DNA of 39,290 nucleotides from Bacteroidota bacterium (GCA_021813585.1 JAKAJV010000042.1:1-39290); one strand, 5' to 3'; numbered from the stretch's first letter, positions 25,484 through 33,788 are shown. The notes: generated by a model not told the origin, from the letters alone. Program-made: numbers and translations.

Positions 25484-26256
25484 TAAGAAAAGCCGGTACA
25501 GTTATAGGATTATTATTAGGTATACTTTCAATATTCGGCGCATTCTTTATGGAAGGCGGCGCCTTTGAAGCCTTATTCTTAATCCCGCCGCTTATCATCG
25601 TATTCGGCGGAACTTTCTCGGCTGTAATTATAGGCTTCGGGTTCGATAAGTTTAAGAACATTTGGCATCTTATAAAATTAGCGTACTTCCCTGCAAAATA
25701 TAATTTGAAGGACCTTATAAATAATTTGGTAGAATTTTCGATAATATCTAGAAAAGAAGGCCTTCTGGCAATTGAGAAGAGACTTTACCGGTTGAATTAT
25801 TTATTCCCCCAGAAGCTGATTAAATATGCGATTGACGGAACCGATACGGATTCGCTTCAGAACCTGGCATCGCTTGAAATGAAGGCAATGCAGGAAAGGC
25901 ATTACTCGAACATTTTTATTTTTACTAAGATGGGCGGGTATGCACCCACGATGGGAATAATAGGCACGGTAATGGGATTGATAATGACTCTTGCCAATGC
26001 GGGCGGAGATCCCAACTCGTTAATCAAGAACATAGCTTCGGCATTTATAGCAACCCTTTGGGGTGTATTCAGCGCTAATATTTTATGGCTACCAATTGGT
26101 GATAAGTTAAAAAAATGTCATTTGGAAGAAAAACACATGATGGAGATTTCTCTGGAAGGTACCTTGGCTCTGCAGAGCGGGGAGATACCTTCGGTGGTCA
26201 AGGCAAGGCTTATAAGTCTGCTGCCCCAAAGAGAACAAATAAAAATGATGATCTGA
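25480..26256 (+). CDS. motA: flagellar stator protein MotA (first stator pair)
   Basis: MotA forms the pentameric ring of the ion-driven stator. The 258-residue protein has four membrane helices: two near the N-terminus (GLLLGILSIFGAFF, FLIPPLIIVFGGTFSAVIIG) and two after residue 145 (GGYAPTMGIIGTVMGLIMTL, FIATLWGVFSANILWLPIG). The cytoplasmic loop contains RKEGLLAIEKRL. The C-terminus EGTLALQSGEIPSVVKARL is the usual MotA end. It is of the compact MotA/PomA type and differs clearly from the second MotA at 28307. Confidence 0.94.
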   Translation: MIRKAGTVIGLLLGILSIFGAFFMEGGAFEALFLIPPLIIVFGGTFSAVIIGFGFDKFKNIWHLIKLAYFPAKYNLKDLINNLVEFSIISRKEGLLAIEKRLYRLNYLFPQKLIKYAIDGTDTDSLQNLASLEMKAMQERHYSNIFIFTKMGGYAPTMGIIGTVMGLIMTLANAGGDPNSLIKNIASAFIATLWGVFSANILWLPIGDKLKKCHLEEKHMMEISLEGTLALQSGEIPSVVKARLISLLPQREQIKMMI

Positions 26257-26930
26257 CCGACCCCGAAGAATCGCCGTTCCACGAGAGCGGTGAAAAGGAC
26301 AGGTATCTTATTACCTACGCGGATTTGATAACTTTGTTGCTGGGGCTCTTTATAATTTTGTACGCTATTTCGAACATAGATGCTCACAAGTACGAGAAAA
26401 TGATCTCGGCAATGGGCAATGTTTTCGGGAATCATGAAAAGCTGATAGACCTTAAAGCCGGCTTGCCTAAAGCAGGCGGAGGCAAGGATGATCTTTTAAG
26501 AAACAAGCTGACCGAGCTTATTGATAAATACCATTACAACCAATCGATAAGGCTCGAAGAAAATGAAAGAGGCATAACCATTCACATTCTTGACGATATC
26601 CTGTTCGGCTCAGGCAGTGCTAATTTAACCGGCGGCTCGCTGCTGGTGCTTAACAGGCTGGCCTCAATTATTAAAGAGCTGCCGAATGATATAAGAGTAG
26701 AAGGACATACAGACGACGTACCGATAAATACTGCGGCATTTCCTTCTAACTGGCATCTTTCGGTTGCAAGGGCCCTAAACACGGCTTATTATCTTATTCA
26801 CAATGAAGGACTGAACCCTGAGAAGGTTTCAATTGTAGGCTATTCGGAGTACAAGCCGATGGACTCCAACAGTACTGCCGAAGGAAGAGCAATTAACAGA
26901 AGAGTAGACATTGTTATAATAAAAAAGTGA
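26253..26930 (+). CDS. motB: flagellar stator protein MotB (first stator pair); start uncertain, possibly CTG
   Basis: MotB anchors the stator to peptidoglycan and carries the ion-binding Asp. Visible are one membrane helix with TYADLITLLLGLFIILYAIS (the Asp is in YAD) and a C-terminal OmpA-like domain (VEGHTDDVPINTAAFPSNWH, LSVARALNTAYYL, GRAINRRVDIVI). The only in-frame ATG is at 26115, which would put 142 bases inside motA and add a 46-residue non-family tail. A CTG at 26253 shares CTGA with the motA stop and would give a 225-residue protein with a normal ~15-residue N-terminus. I place the start there with modest confidence. Confidence 0.88.
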   Translation: MTDPEESPFHESGEKDRYLITYADLITLLLGLFIILYAISNIDAHKYEKMISAMGNVFGNHEKLIDLKAGLPKAGGGKDDLLRNKLTELIDKYHYNQSIRLEENERGITIHILDDILFGSGSANLTGGSLLVLNRLASIIKELPNDIRVEGHTDDVPINTAAFPSNWHLSVARALNTAYYLIHNEGLNPEKVSIVGYSEYKPMDSNSTAEGRAINRRVDIVIIKK

Positions 26931-26935
26931 TTTAT

Positions 26936-27316
26936 ATGAAAGTTAAAACCAATCAATTCGGCCAAGTAGAATACAGCCCGGAACATATTATTAAGTTTCA
27001 TTCCGGCATATTCGGTTTTGAGCAGTTAAAGAATTACCTGCTTATCAAAATAGATGACGACTTTTTTTACTGGCTTAATTCGATAGACGAGCCGGAGATA
27101 GCCTTTCCGCTGGTAGGCGTAAGGGTAATTGACGACAACTATCCCGCTGAAGAAGGCCATGAGCCTTTTGGGATTGTAACATTGAACCACGAGCCTTTAA
27201 AAACAACGGTTAATTTGAAAGCCCCTGTATTTATAAATCAAACTACAAAGACGGGCTTCCAAACAATTTTGGATACGGACAAGTACCCGATTAAATATTT
27301 TTTATTTAAAGAATGA
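26936..27316 (+). CDS. fliW: flagellar assembly factor FliW (CsrA antagonist)
   Basis: FliW binds flagellin and CsrA; when flagellin is exported, FliW sequesters CsrA and flagellin translation is relieved (known from B. subtilis and Campylobacter). The product (126 residues from ATG 26936) shows the family pattern: VKTNQFGQVEYSPEHIIKF, SGIFGFEQLKNYLLI, FYWLNSIDEPEIAFPLVG and a C-terminal LKAPVFINQTTKTGFQTIL. A GTG at 26927 overlapping the motB stop is also possible, but MKVKT is the usual start. csrA follows 16 bases later. Confidence 0.94.
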   Translation: MKVKTNQFGQVEYSPEHIIKFHSGIFGFEQLKNYLLIKIDDDFFYWLNSIDEPEIAFPLVGVRVIDDNYPAEEGHEPFGIVTLNHEPLKTTVNLKAPVFINQTTKTGFQTILDTDKYPIKYFLFKE

Positions 27317-27332
27317 TCGGCCGGGTTGAACT

Positions 27333-27590
27333 ATGTTGATATTAACAAGAAAAACAGACGAAGAAATAAAGATCGGCCCCGAGATTACAATAAAGATACT
27401 TGCAATTTCGGAAGGACAGGTTAAGCTTGGGTTTTCGGCGCCCGCAGACGTCAAAATTTTCCGGGGCGAGATATACGAAAATGTTAAAGAGGTTACTATC
27501 GAAGCTTCCATCTTAAGCCGCAGTAAAATGCCGGCCGATCTGTCTAAATTGAAGCTAAACAAAATTAGGAAGATAGATAATGAAGGATGA
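27333..27590 (+). CDS. csrA: carbon storage / translational regulator CsrA
   Basis: CsrA is a dimeric RNA-binding protein that represses translation at GGA motifs. The 85-residue product begins MLILTRKTDEEIKIGPEITI, KILAISEGQVKLGFSAPADV and has the RGEIYE motif near residue 46. The C-terminal ~30 residues extend beyond the ~61-residue enterobacterial form, as in FliW-linked CsrA proteins. It lies directly after fliW, the common pair, and overlaps the next gene by 11 bases. Confidence 0.96.
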   Translation: MLILTRKTDEEIKIGPEITIKILAISEGQVKLGFSAPADVKIFRGEIYENVKEVTIEASILSRSKMPADLSKLKLNKIRKIDNEG

Positions 27591-28305
27591 AGATAATAAA
27601 ATCACCATTCTTATTGTGGACGATTCGGACATAATCCGCTACTCGCTTAAGAATTTCTTCAGCGATTACGAAATAGAGGTTATAACAAGCCACGACGGGC
27701 TGGACGGCATTCAGAAAGTTGTTGAGTATAAGCCGGCATTAATTTTTCTTGACTTGATGATGCCGAATTTTGACGGCGTAAAAATGCTGCAGGTAATTAA
27801 AGTGCTTGACGGGCATAAATCAGTTCCTGTTATAGTAATAAGCGGGAACACAAACAGGTCCAACGTTCTGGCTGCTATTGAAGCCGGCGCAGAGAGGGTG
27901 ATTTCCAAACCGTTGAAGAAGGAAATAATAATTAAGAATATTAACGAGCTGCTAGGCGAGGATTTTCTGGCCAAGCTGAAAAAGAAAAAAATGTTTTCCT
28001 CCTCCGAAAAGGATGACATTAGGAAGCAGCTTTCGCTTATGTTCTTAAAAAGCTTCCCCGCTAAAAGAGAAACGATAATTAATGGCTTAAGGAAAAACGA
28101 CAAGGAAGCCATCCGCATCGTTGCCCACGAAATAAGAGGAGCGGGCGGCGCTATCGGCTACCCTAAGCTTAGCGTTCTATGCGGGGTTATCGAAGACCAG
28201 GTCTCAGGTACAAACATTAACTGGGAACAAATAAAATTAATGTGCGATCAAATTTTTACGTTCGTGGAAGAAATAGAAGAATCAAATTCATTTATAGAAG
28301 AGTAA
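27580..28305 (+). CDS. response regulator with receiver and HPt domains
   Basis: The 241-residue soluble protein has a receiver domain (residues ~8-125) with an acidic pair in ILIVDDSD, phospho-acceptor Asp58 in IFLDLMMPNFDG, a VISG switch and Lys in RVISKPLKK. The C-terminal ~90 residues look like a histidine phosphotransfer (HPt) domain: AHEIRGAGGAIGYPKLSVLC with candidate phospho-His183. A REC-HPt protein can receive and pass on phosphate but has no output domain, so it is probably a phosphorelay step. It overlaps csrA and is two bases upstream of the second motA. Confidence 0.86.
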   Translation: MKDEDNKITILIVDDSDIIRYSLKNFFSDYEIEVITSHDGLDGIQKVVEYKPALIFLDLMMPNFDGVKMLQVIKVLDGHKSVPVIVISGNTNRSNVLAAIEAGAERVISKPLKKEIIIKNINELLGEDFLAKLKKKKMFSSSEKDDIRKQLSLMFLKSFPAKRETIINGLRKNDKEAIRIVAHEIRGAGGAIGYPKLSVLCGVIEDQVSGTNINWEQIKLMCDQIFTFVEEIEESNSFIEE

Positions 28306-28306
28306 T

Positions 28307-29161
28307 ATGTTTGTAATAATCGGTTTAGTTGTCGTTATTGTTGCTATAATAGCCGGTTTTTTAATTGCCGGGGGAAATCTCGTACTGCTTTTACAGTGGT
28401 CGGAGTTTTTAACTATAGGCGGTGCCGCAATAGGCAGCGTGCTTATCTCATCGCCTCTTTCGCTTCTTAAAAAAATTATCGCCGAGCTGCCAAAGGCTAT
28501 CTCGCCCGATCATTTTACAAAAAAAGATTACCTGGAACTGCTTAAATCCTTTAACGAGCTTTTCCTTGTTGCGCAGAGAGACGGCCTGCTTGCAATAGAG
28601 AAGCACATTGAAAATCCCAAGGAGAGCAGTATACTTTCAGTGAACAAGAAATTTGTTCAGAACGAAATGCTGAGGAATTTTTTCGCCGATACTATGAAGG
28701 TAATGCTTTCCGGCGGGGTTCCCCCGCACGAGCTGGAAGACCTTATCGATACGGAAATAGAAACTTTCGAGATCGAATCGAAACCCGTGCCTGCATCGCT
28801 TTCAAGAGTAGGGGACTCCTTACCCGGGCTGGGTATTGTTGCCGCAGTACTGGGAATTATTGTAACCATGGCTTCTATTGATAAAGGCGCCGAAGTGGTA
28901 GGCCACCATGTAGCGGCAGCTCTGGTGGGAACATTTTTGGGCGTGCTGCTTTCATACGGGTTTGTCAATCCCCTTGCCGCAAACATAGAGCATAATATTG
29001 AAAACAAGATTAGAGTCTTACAGACGATAAAGGCGTGTATAGTTGCCTACGCCAAAGGCAACCCGCCGGTTATTGCTGTAGAGATAGCGAGGAGAACCAT
29101 TTTCTCCGACGAGAGACCGACCTTTTCTGAACTGGAAAACTATGTGAGAGGAAAAAGCTAA
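28307..29161 (+). CDS. motA: flagellar stator protein MotA (second stator pair)
   Basis: This 284-residue MotA is of the longer, E. coli-like type: MFVIIGLVVVIVAIIAGFLI and GGNLVLLLQWSEFLTIGGAA at the start, then a large cytoplasmic loop (LLAIEKHIENPKESSIL), and the second helix pair with SRVGDSLPGLGIVAAVLGII and AALVGTFLGVLLSYGFVNPL. The C-terminus ACIVAYAKGNPPVIAVEIAR fits the family. It is followed two bases later by its own motB and shows only limited resemblance to the MotA at 25480, so it is a separate stator lineage rather than a recent duplication. Confidence 0.94.
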   Translation: MFVIIGLVVVIVAIIAGFLIAGGNLVLLLQWSEFLTIGGAAIGSVLISSPLSLLKKIIAELPKAISPDHFTKKDYLELLKSFNELFLVAQRDGLLAIEKHIENPKESSILSVNKKFVQNEMLRNFFADTMKVMLSGGVPPHELEDLIDTEIETFEIESKPVPASLSRVGDSLPGLGIVAAVLGIIVTMASIDKGAEVVGHHVAAALVGTFLGVLLSYGFVNPLAANIEHNIENKIRVLQTIKACIVAYAKGNPPVIAVEIARRTIFSDERPTFSELENYVRGKS

Positions 29162-29163
29162 TA

Positions 29164-29937
29164 ATGTCTAACGGCGGCGATCTTCCTCCGAGGATAATTA
29201 AGAAGATTAATAAGCACAGCGGGCATCACGGCGGCGCATGGAAAGTTGCTTATGCAGACTTTGTAACCGCTATGATGGCTTTGTTTATTGTGCTGTGGGT
29301 ATTAAGCCAATCGCAAAAAGTGCAGCAGATGGTTGCACATTATTTTCAGGATCCTATTGGCTTTTCCAATGGCGGTAAAAATATTTTAAATAGCAACGGT
29401 TCTTCAATGCCGGATAATACAAAGCTTCCTAATTTACAGATGACACGCATAAGGGAAATGGAATTACTGAAAACAATGGGCGATAAAATTCTTGGCGAGC
29501 TTTCGCAGGACCCCACTTTTAAAAATATTGTCGGCCAAATTAAAATTGAATTTGTTAAGGAAGGATTGAAGATTGAGATAGTAGATTCGGCAAGGGATTT
29601 ATTCTTTGAGATAGGCACAGCAAAACTGACGAAGGAGGCAGAGCTTCTATTGCTTAAGATAGGCAACCAGCTTGCAAAGCTGCCCAATAAAATTATTGTA
29701 GAAGGCCACACGGACGCGCGTCCTTATCCGGGCGGCCCGGCAGGCTATACAAATTTTGAACTGAGCGCCGACAGGGCAAATTCCGCCAGGCGCGCACTTA
29801 CTGCAGGCAACCTGCCGGATAAGCAGATTGACCAGGTTAGAGGATATGCAGACAGAAGGCTGCGCGACCCTGCCGATCCTTTCAGCTTTGTTAACAGAAG
29901 AATTAGCATAATAGTTAAATATTCGGATAATAAATAA
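29164..29937 (+). CDS. motB: flagellar stator protein MotB (second stator pair)
   Basis: The 257-residue product has the E. coli-like MotB pattern: HHGGAWKVAYADFVTAMMAL and FIVLWVLSQSQ, with the ion-carrying Asp in YAD, then a plug/linker and an OmpA-like peptidoglycan-binding domain (IIVEGHTDARPYPGGPAG, FELSADRANSARRAL, DPFSFVNRRISIIV). The YADFVTAMMA form differs from YADLITLLLG in the first MotB. It forms a unit with the motA just upstream and abuts the receiver gene at 29937 by one base. Confidence 0.95.
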   Translation: MSNGGDLPPRIIKKINKHSGHHGGAWKVAYADFVTAMMALFIVLWVLSQSQKVQQMVAHYFQDPIGFSNGGKNILNSNGSSMPDNTKLPNLQMTRIREMELLKTMGDKILGELSQDPTFKNIVGQIKIEFVKEGLKIEIVDSARDLFFEIGTAKLTKEAELLLLKIGNQLAKLPNKIIVEGHTDARPYPGGPAGYTNFELSADRANSARRALTAGNLPDKQIDQVRGYADRRLRDPADPFSFVNRRISIIVKYSDNK

Positions 29938-30329
29938 TGAAAAATATTCTTATTGTTGAAGACGACCCGTTTACTATTGATTTTTACAACTTCATCTTTA
30001 AAAGAGCCGGGTACAACCCCATCGTTCAGGAAGAAGGCGATAAGATCTTTGAAATTCTGGCCGAAGATAATATTGATCTTATTATCATGGATATAAATTT
30101 AAAGAATACTTATCTTAGCGGTCAGAAAATAGACGGGATTAGACTTTCCGGCATAATTAAGCAGAAGGACGGAATTTCTCACCCGCCCATTTTACTTGTT
30201 ACTGCTTATTCACCTAACGTTAAAGAAGGTGATTTCTTAAAAGAAAGCTTGGCGGATGATTTTATTACTAAGCCGATAATAGATTTTAATCAATTAATAA
30301 AAAAAGTAAACGGGCTTATTAAAAATTGA
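29937..30329 (+). CDS. stand-alone receiver-domain protein (CheY/DivK-like)
   Basis: The 130-residue product is a single receiver domain: ILIVEDDPFTIDFYN with the acidic pair, Asp52 in LIIMDINLKN, LLVTAYS with the switch Thr, and FITKPII with the conserved Lys. There is no output domain, so it should act by binding, like CheY on FliM or DivK on kinases. FliM here keeps its CheY-binding segment, which makes the motor a possible target, but no cheA is in view. It overlaps motB by one base and the next gene by four (TTGA). Confidence 0.88.
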   Translation: MKNILIVEDDPFTIDFYNFIFKRAGYNPIVQEEGDKIFEILAEDNIDLIIMDINLKNTYLSGQKIDGIRLSGIIKQKDGISHPPILLVTAYSPNVKEGDFLKESLADDFITKPIIDFNQLIKKVNGLIKN

Positions 30330-30979
30330 ACAAGAATAAAATTCTTATTGTTGAAGACGAAAAAGATACGCTGTTTATACTTGACAAGCTGTTGACAAAA
30401 AATGATTATCAGGTGTATACTTCTTCCAACGGGCAGGACGCACTTAACATTCTGAACGAGGTTATTCCCGAAGTTATTATTGCCGATTGGACCATGCCGG
30501 TAATGGACGGTCTTGAGCTGTGCAATATTATTAAGAAGGACGAAAAGTTTAAGCTCATTTATTTTATCATTCTTACTGCAAGGGCGTCGTTAAAGGACCG
30601 GGTAGCCGGGCTGGATATAGGCGCAGACGACTTTCTGGTTAAGCCGGTGCAGAACCAGGAACTGCTCGCCAGGATAAGGTCCGGCATAAGGATACATAAC
30701 CTGCAGAACGAGCTGAAAAATATTGAGCACAACAAGGCACTTATCGAAATGGCCTGCACTATCGGGCATAAAATAAACAACCCGTTAAGCAGCCTGCTTG
30801 TCTCGGTTAAAAATATTGAAGACGAGCTGGGGGACAAAAAGAACACATTCGAGGAAGAGCTTTTAATTATCAACGAATCGATTGAAAGAATTAAAACTCT
30901 GGCCAACGACCTTACTCACCTGCAGAATCCGCAAATTATTAATTACTCTTCGGATAATAAAATGCTTAAACTGGATTAG
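30326..30979 (+). CDS. receiver domain fused to a DHp histidine helix, no kinase domain
   Basis: The 217-residue protein starts with TTG inside the previous stop. Residues ~4-120 are a receiver with ILIVEDEKD, Asp54 in IIADWTMPVMDG, ILTARAS and DDFLVKPV. A coiled linker leads to an H-box, MACTIGHKINNPLSSLLVSV, with His148 in the normal AHEIxNPL position, and a second helix (IINESIERIKTLANDLTHL). The protein ends there: no N, G1 or G2 box follows and the stop is not near any longer matching frame. It may therefore be a phosphotransfer dimer (Spo0B/ChpT-like logic) rather than a kinase. Confidence 0.85.
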   Translation: MNKNKILIVEDEKDTLFILDKLLTKNDYQVYTSSNGQDALNILNEVIPEVIIADWTMPVMDGLELCNIIKKDEKFKLIYFIILTARASLKDRVAGLDIGADDFLVKPVQNQELLARIRSGIRIHNLQNELKNIEHNKALIEMACTIGHKINNPLSSLLVSVKNIEDELGDKKNTFEEELLIINESIERIKTLANDLTHLQNPQIINYSSDNKMLKLD

Positions 30980-31026
30980 CCCGCTTAACTTATTACCATA
31001 TTTCTTCGATTATAAGTTGAGGAAAT

Positions 31027-31692
31027 ATGCGTATGCTGGAAAAAATTAATAACATATCGGCAGGCAGCGACTTTACAAAGGCCGTTCGCTCGTCCAACAT
31101 CGGCTCTGTACTAAGCTCCGCCTACACAAGGAAAGTTGACGCGCACGATTCGGTAGATATATCGCCCGCATTCAAGTTCCTTAACAGCGTTAACTGGAAG
31201 CTGAAGGAGTTTAAGCATATCGTAAATGAAAAATTATATCTCGCTTTTATTCTTTCCGGCGTAGAGTTCCGCACGGTTATCGATCTTGTGAACTTTGAAA
31301 AGCTAAGCCTGCTTAATTACACCGTGCTTAAGGAAACCAAAAAAGGCAAGTCGGCTTTCAGAATGACCACCGATCTTTCGGTAAGGATAGAGAGGCCCGA
31401 CTACGAAGCCGGGCCGGTGCTTATTAATTTTTCGGCATTGAATGTGTTCTTTCAAAGGGCTTTCGGCCTGAACATGTTCCGGGAGATTACCAGGGAAGAA
31501 AAATACCTGTTCGACGACCTGCTGCAGGGCATCTCATTCGGCATTAAGGAAGAGTTCCTCCGCCTGAACAACCATATACTCATCTTTATGGATAAGCTAA
31601 CAGGTCTAAAAGTTAGCAGGCAAGAGGTTCCCACAAAAGATTACGGTGAAACAGTAGTTATTAAAAAATTTAAAGTGCTTCATGTTGAATAA
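31027..31692 (+). CDS. unknown cytoplasmic protein between receiver proteins and PAS kinase
   Basis: The 221-residue product has no signal peptide, no membrane helix and no family I can name. The N-terminal ~55 residues are polar and probably flexible, ending in DSVDISPAFKFLNSVNWKLK; 'DSVxxS' followed by a helix is seen in FlgM-type anti-sigma factors, which is a weak hint only. The rest is mixed alpha/beta (FRTVIDLVNFEKLSLLNYTV; REITREEKYLFDDLLQGISF). A 47-base gap with GAGGAAAT before the ATG precedes it, and it overlaps the kinase gene by 11 bases, so it is likely made with the kinase. Confidence 0.7.
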   Translation: MRMLEKINNISAGSDFTKAVRSSNIGSVLSSAYTRKVDAHDSVDISPAFKFLNSVNWKLKEFKHIVNEKLYLAFILSGVEFRTVIDLVNFEKLSLLNYTVLKETKKGKSAFRMTTDLSVRIERPDYEAGPVLINFSALNVFFQRAFGLNMFREITREEKYLFDDLLQGISFGIKEEFLRLNNHILIFMDKLTGLKVSRQEVPTKDYGETVVIKKFKVLHVE

Positions 31693-33559
31693 TTTTTCGC
31701 AGAACAGCTTAACTGGCAAGAAGAACTATATTTCTCTCGAGGAGTTCGAAGAGTTCTACCAGCTCCCGGAGAGCAGTCCGCTTATTATCGTAGATATCCT
31801 TTGCAGTATTATCTATTCTAACGAATCATTCAGGAAGACATTCAATGCGGGCAGCCTTAAGTTTTTCGATTTGAATACGGAGCCGGACCTGCGCTACTTA
31901 ATTACATCCCTCATCGGCAGCAACTATAACAACTTCCAGTTCGATCTTTTTTTCCCGGAAGAAGCCGGGCTGGAGAGCGGATTTAACGTAGAGGCCGAAA
32001 GAATCTATATCGGCGGGCAGGAATACTTCGTGCTTATATTCAAAACCCTTAAGGAAAAGGCAAAGCTGGAGGAAAGAATTAATAACCTGCACAATGCTTT
32101 GGAGTTTGGTAAAATACCGGTTATTATTACAGACGAGCAGGGCACTATAATTTATGCAACCTCTTCATTCGAAAAAATATTAAAGTCGGGCATAGAGCAG
32201 TTCTATAAAAGCTCGCTTGCCGATGCATTATCTTTCTATCTCTCCAACGAAGACAGAAGGGTAATGAACGAATCGATACGCGGCAAGAAGATTTGGACGA
32301 AAACAATTTCGTGCGTTGAAGAAACCGGCGCCGTCTCATACTACGAGCTTAAGCTCAATCCGGTTTCAAGAAGCGAGAGCGACATGCTGAACTTTATTGT
32401 TACCGCCAACGATATAACAAACTACATACTGAAAAACTTATACGTTAAAAAATCGGAGAGAAGGCTTAAGTCAATAATCAACAACATCTCCGACCTGCTG
32501 TTTATTATTAGGGAAAAGGAAGGAGCTTACCTGTTTGAGAACGCTAACGATAATTTCTGCAAAATATTCTCGGTTAACAAGGCGTTTTCTTTAAAGAAGA
32601 ATATAAGTCAAATTCTAGAAGAGAACCTGTTAAACCGGATTGCTCAGGCCATTGGGAAAGATAACCCGCATACCGGCTCGTTTATCGAAATCAATTACAA
32701 CAGCCCGGGCGGCAGGCACTACGGCGTAAAAATTTCCAGCATTGAAGACCAGCTTGAGGAGGAAATAATTTATATCGTTAGCATGAAGGATATAACAGAC
32801 CAGGTGCTCTACCAGGAGCAGTTAAAGGTTGCCTACGAAAAGGAGATTAACCTGAACAAGCTGAAGACCGCATTCCTGGAAAACATATCCCACGAGATAC
32901 GCACGCCGCTGAACGCAATTGTAGGCTATTCGGAAATTATAGACGACTGTATAGAAGAGCATGACTTTGATACCATAAGGGAATTAATTTCCTCATTTAA
33001 AGATGTTCTTAACCGGGTGCTAAACTTATACGGCAATATAGTTGAAGTCTTCCAGATAGACTCCGGCGAGATTGAACTTGAAATGGTTACACTTAACGCC
33101 AACCAGGTGCTTAATTCGGTTTACAACAAGCGGCTTGATGAAGCGGTAAAGAAAAATCTTAACTTTAAGCTTAAGGCAGATGAAAGGGAACTTAACATAA
33201 AAATTGATTGGGTTAAGTTCGAAAGGATTATAAGCTCGCTCGTGGATAATGCAATTAAGTATACCGACTTCGGCGATGTGATAATTACATCTGCAAAGGT
33301 AAACGGCAATGTGCAGATAAAAATTTCGGATACAGGCAGGGGAATAAAGTCGAAAGATGTGTTAAGGCTTTATGAGCCTTTTGTACAGGATGAAGAGGCG
33401 TACACCCGCAGTTATGAGGGCGCCGGGCTGGGCCTGACCATTGCATATAAACTAACTCTGCTTATGGGCGGAAGGTTCGACATCAGCAGCGAAGAAAACA
33501 TCGGTACAAATATTATCCTATCCTTCCCGCTTGCAGAACCAGTTCACAGCATGGCATAA
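31682..33559 (+). CDS. PAS-domain sensor histidine kinase, cytoplasmic
   Basis: The 625-residue protein has no membrane segment. After ~25 residues come PAS-like modules (about 25-120, 135-250 and 255-375; for example IITDEQGTIIYATSSFEKIL and LLFIIREKEGAYLFENANDN). The kinase core is intact: H-box LENISHEIRTPLNAIVGYS with His404, N-box SSLVDNAIKYTDFGDV, G1 ISDTGRGI, F/G2 YEGAGLGLTIAYKL and GTNIILSFPL. It has no fused receiver, so its partner must be separate; the REC, REC-HPt and REC-DHp proteins upstream are candidates. It is the last gene of the flagellar cluster. Confidence 0.93.
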   Translation: MLNNFSQNSLTGKKNYISLEEFEEFYQLPESSPLIIVDILCSIIYSNESFRKTFNAGSLKFFDLNTEPDLRYLITSLIGSNYNNFQFDLFFPEEAGLESGFNVEAERIYIGGQEYFVLIFKTLKEKAKLEERINNLHNALEFGKIPVIITDEQGTIIYATSSFEKILKSGIEQFYKSSLADALSFYLSNEDRRVMNESIRGKKIWTKTISCVEETGAVSYYELKLNPVSRSESDMLNFIVTANDITNYILKNLYVKKSERRLKSIINNISDLLFIIREKEGAYLFENANDNFCKIFSVNKAFSLKKNISQILEENLLNRIAQAIGKDNPHTGSFIEINYNSPGGRHYGVKISSIEDQLEEEIIYIVSMKDITDQVLYQEQLKVAYEKEINLNKLKTAFLENISHEIRTPLNAIVGYSEIIDDCIEEHDFDTIRELISSFKDVLNRVLNLYGNIVEVFQIDSGEIELEMVTLNANQVLNSVYNKRLDEAVKKNLNFKLKADERELNIKIDWVKFERIISSLVDNAIKYTDFGDVIITSAKVNGNVQIKISDTGRGIKSKDVLRLYEPFVQDEEAYTRSYEGAGLGLTIAYKLTLLMGGRFDISSEENIGTNIILSFPLAEPVHSMA

Positions 33560-33711
33560 TAATCCGGTTCCACACCATCAGTAATTATGTAATCATTTGG
33601 CAAGACCATTCCTTTCATTATAATCTTTTAATCTTAAAATCATTCTTCATGCGGTCATAATTAATTCCATTTTATTTTTCCACCACTAGAAAAAATCAGG
33701 GAGCGAGGTTA

Positions 33712-33742
33712 TTGACAAATAAAATTTATGTTAGTAGGTTTA
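33712..33742 (+). promoter_or_regulatory. candidate Bacteroidetes-type promoter for the lipoprotein gene
   Basis: In the 229-bp gap after the kinase, TTG (33712-33714, also the start of TTGACA) is followed after 20 bases by TAGGTTTA, close to the Bacteroidetes -7 element TAnnTTTG with its -33 TTG. The ATG follows 47 bases later behind AGGGAGAAA. The rest of the gap (33560-33700) shows no gene and no convincing terminator. Confidence 0.4.
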
Positions 33743-33788
33743 ATTGGGTTAAGGGAAAATAATTGCAAACAAAAAAGACAGGGAGAAA

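Noticed and set aside
30980-31026. Sigma-28-like promoter (TTAAC ... TTCGATTAT) before the gene at 31027
   Set aside because: Neither half fits TAAA-N15-GCCGATAA well enough and the gap is only 47 bases; too weak to list.
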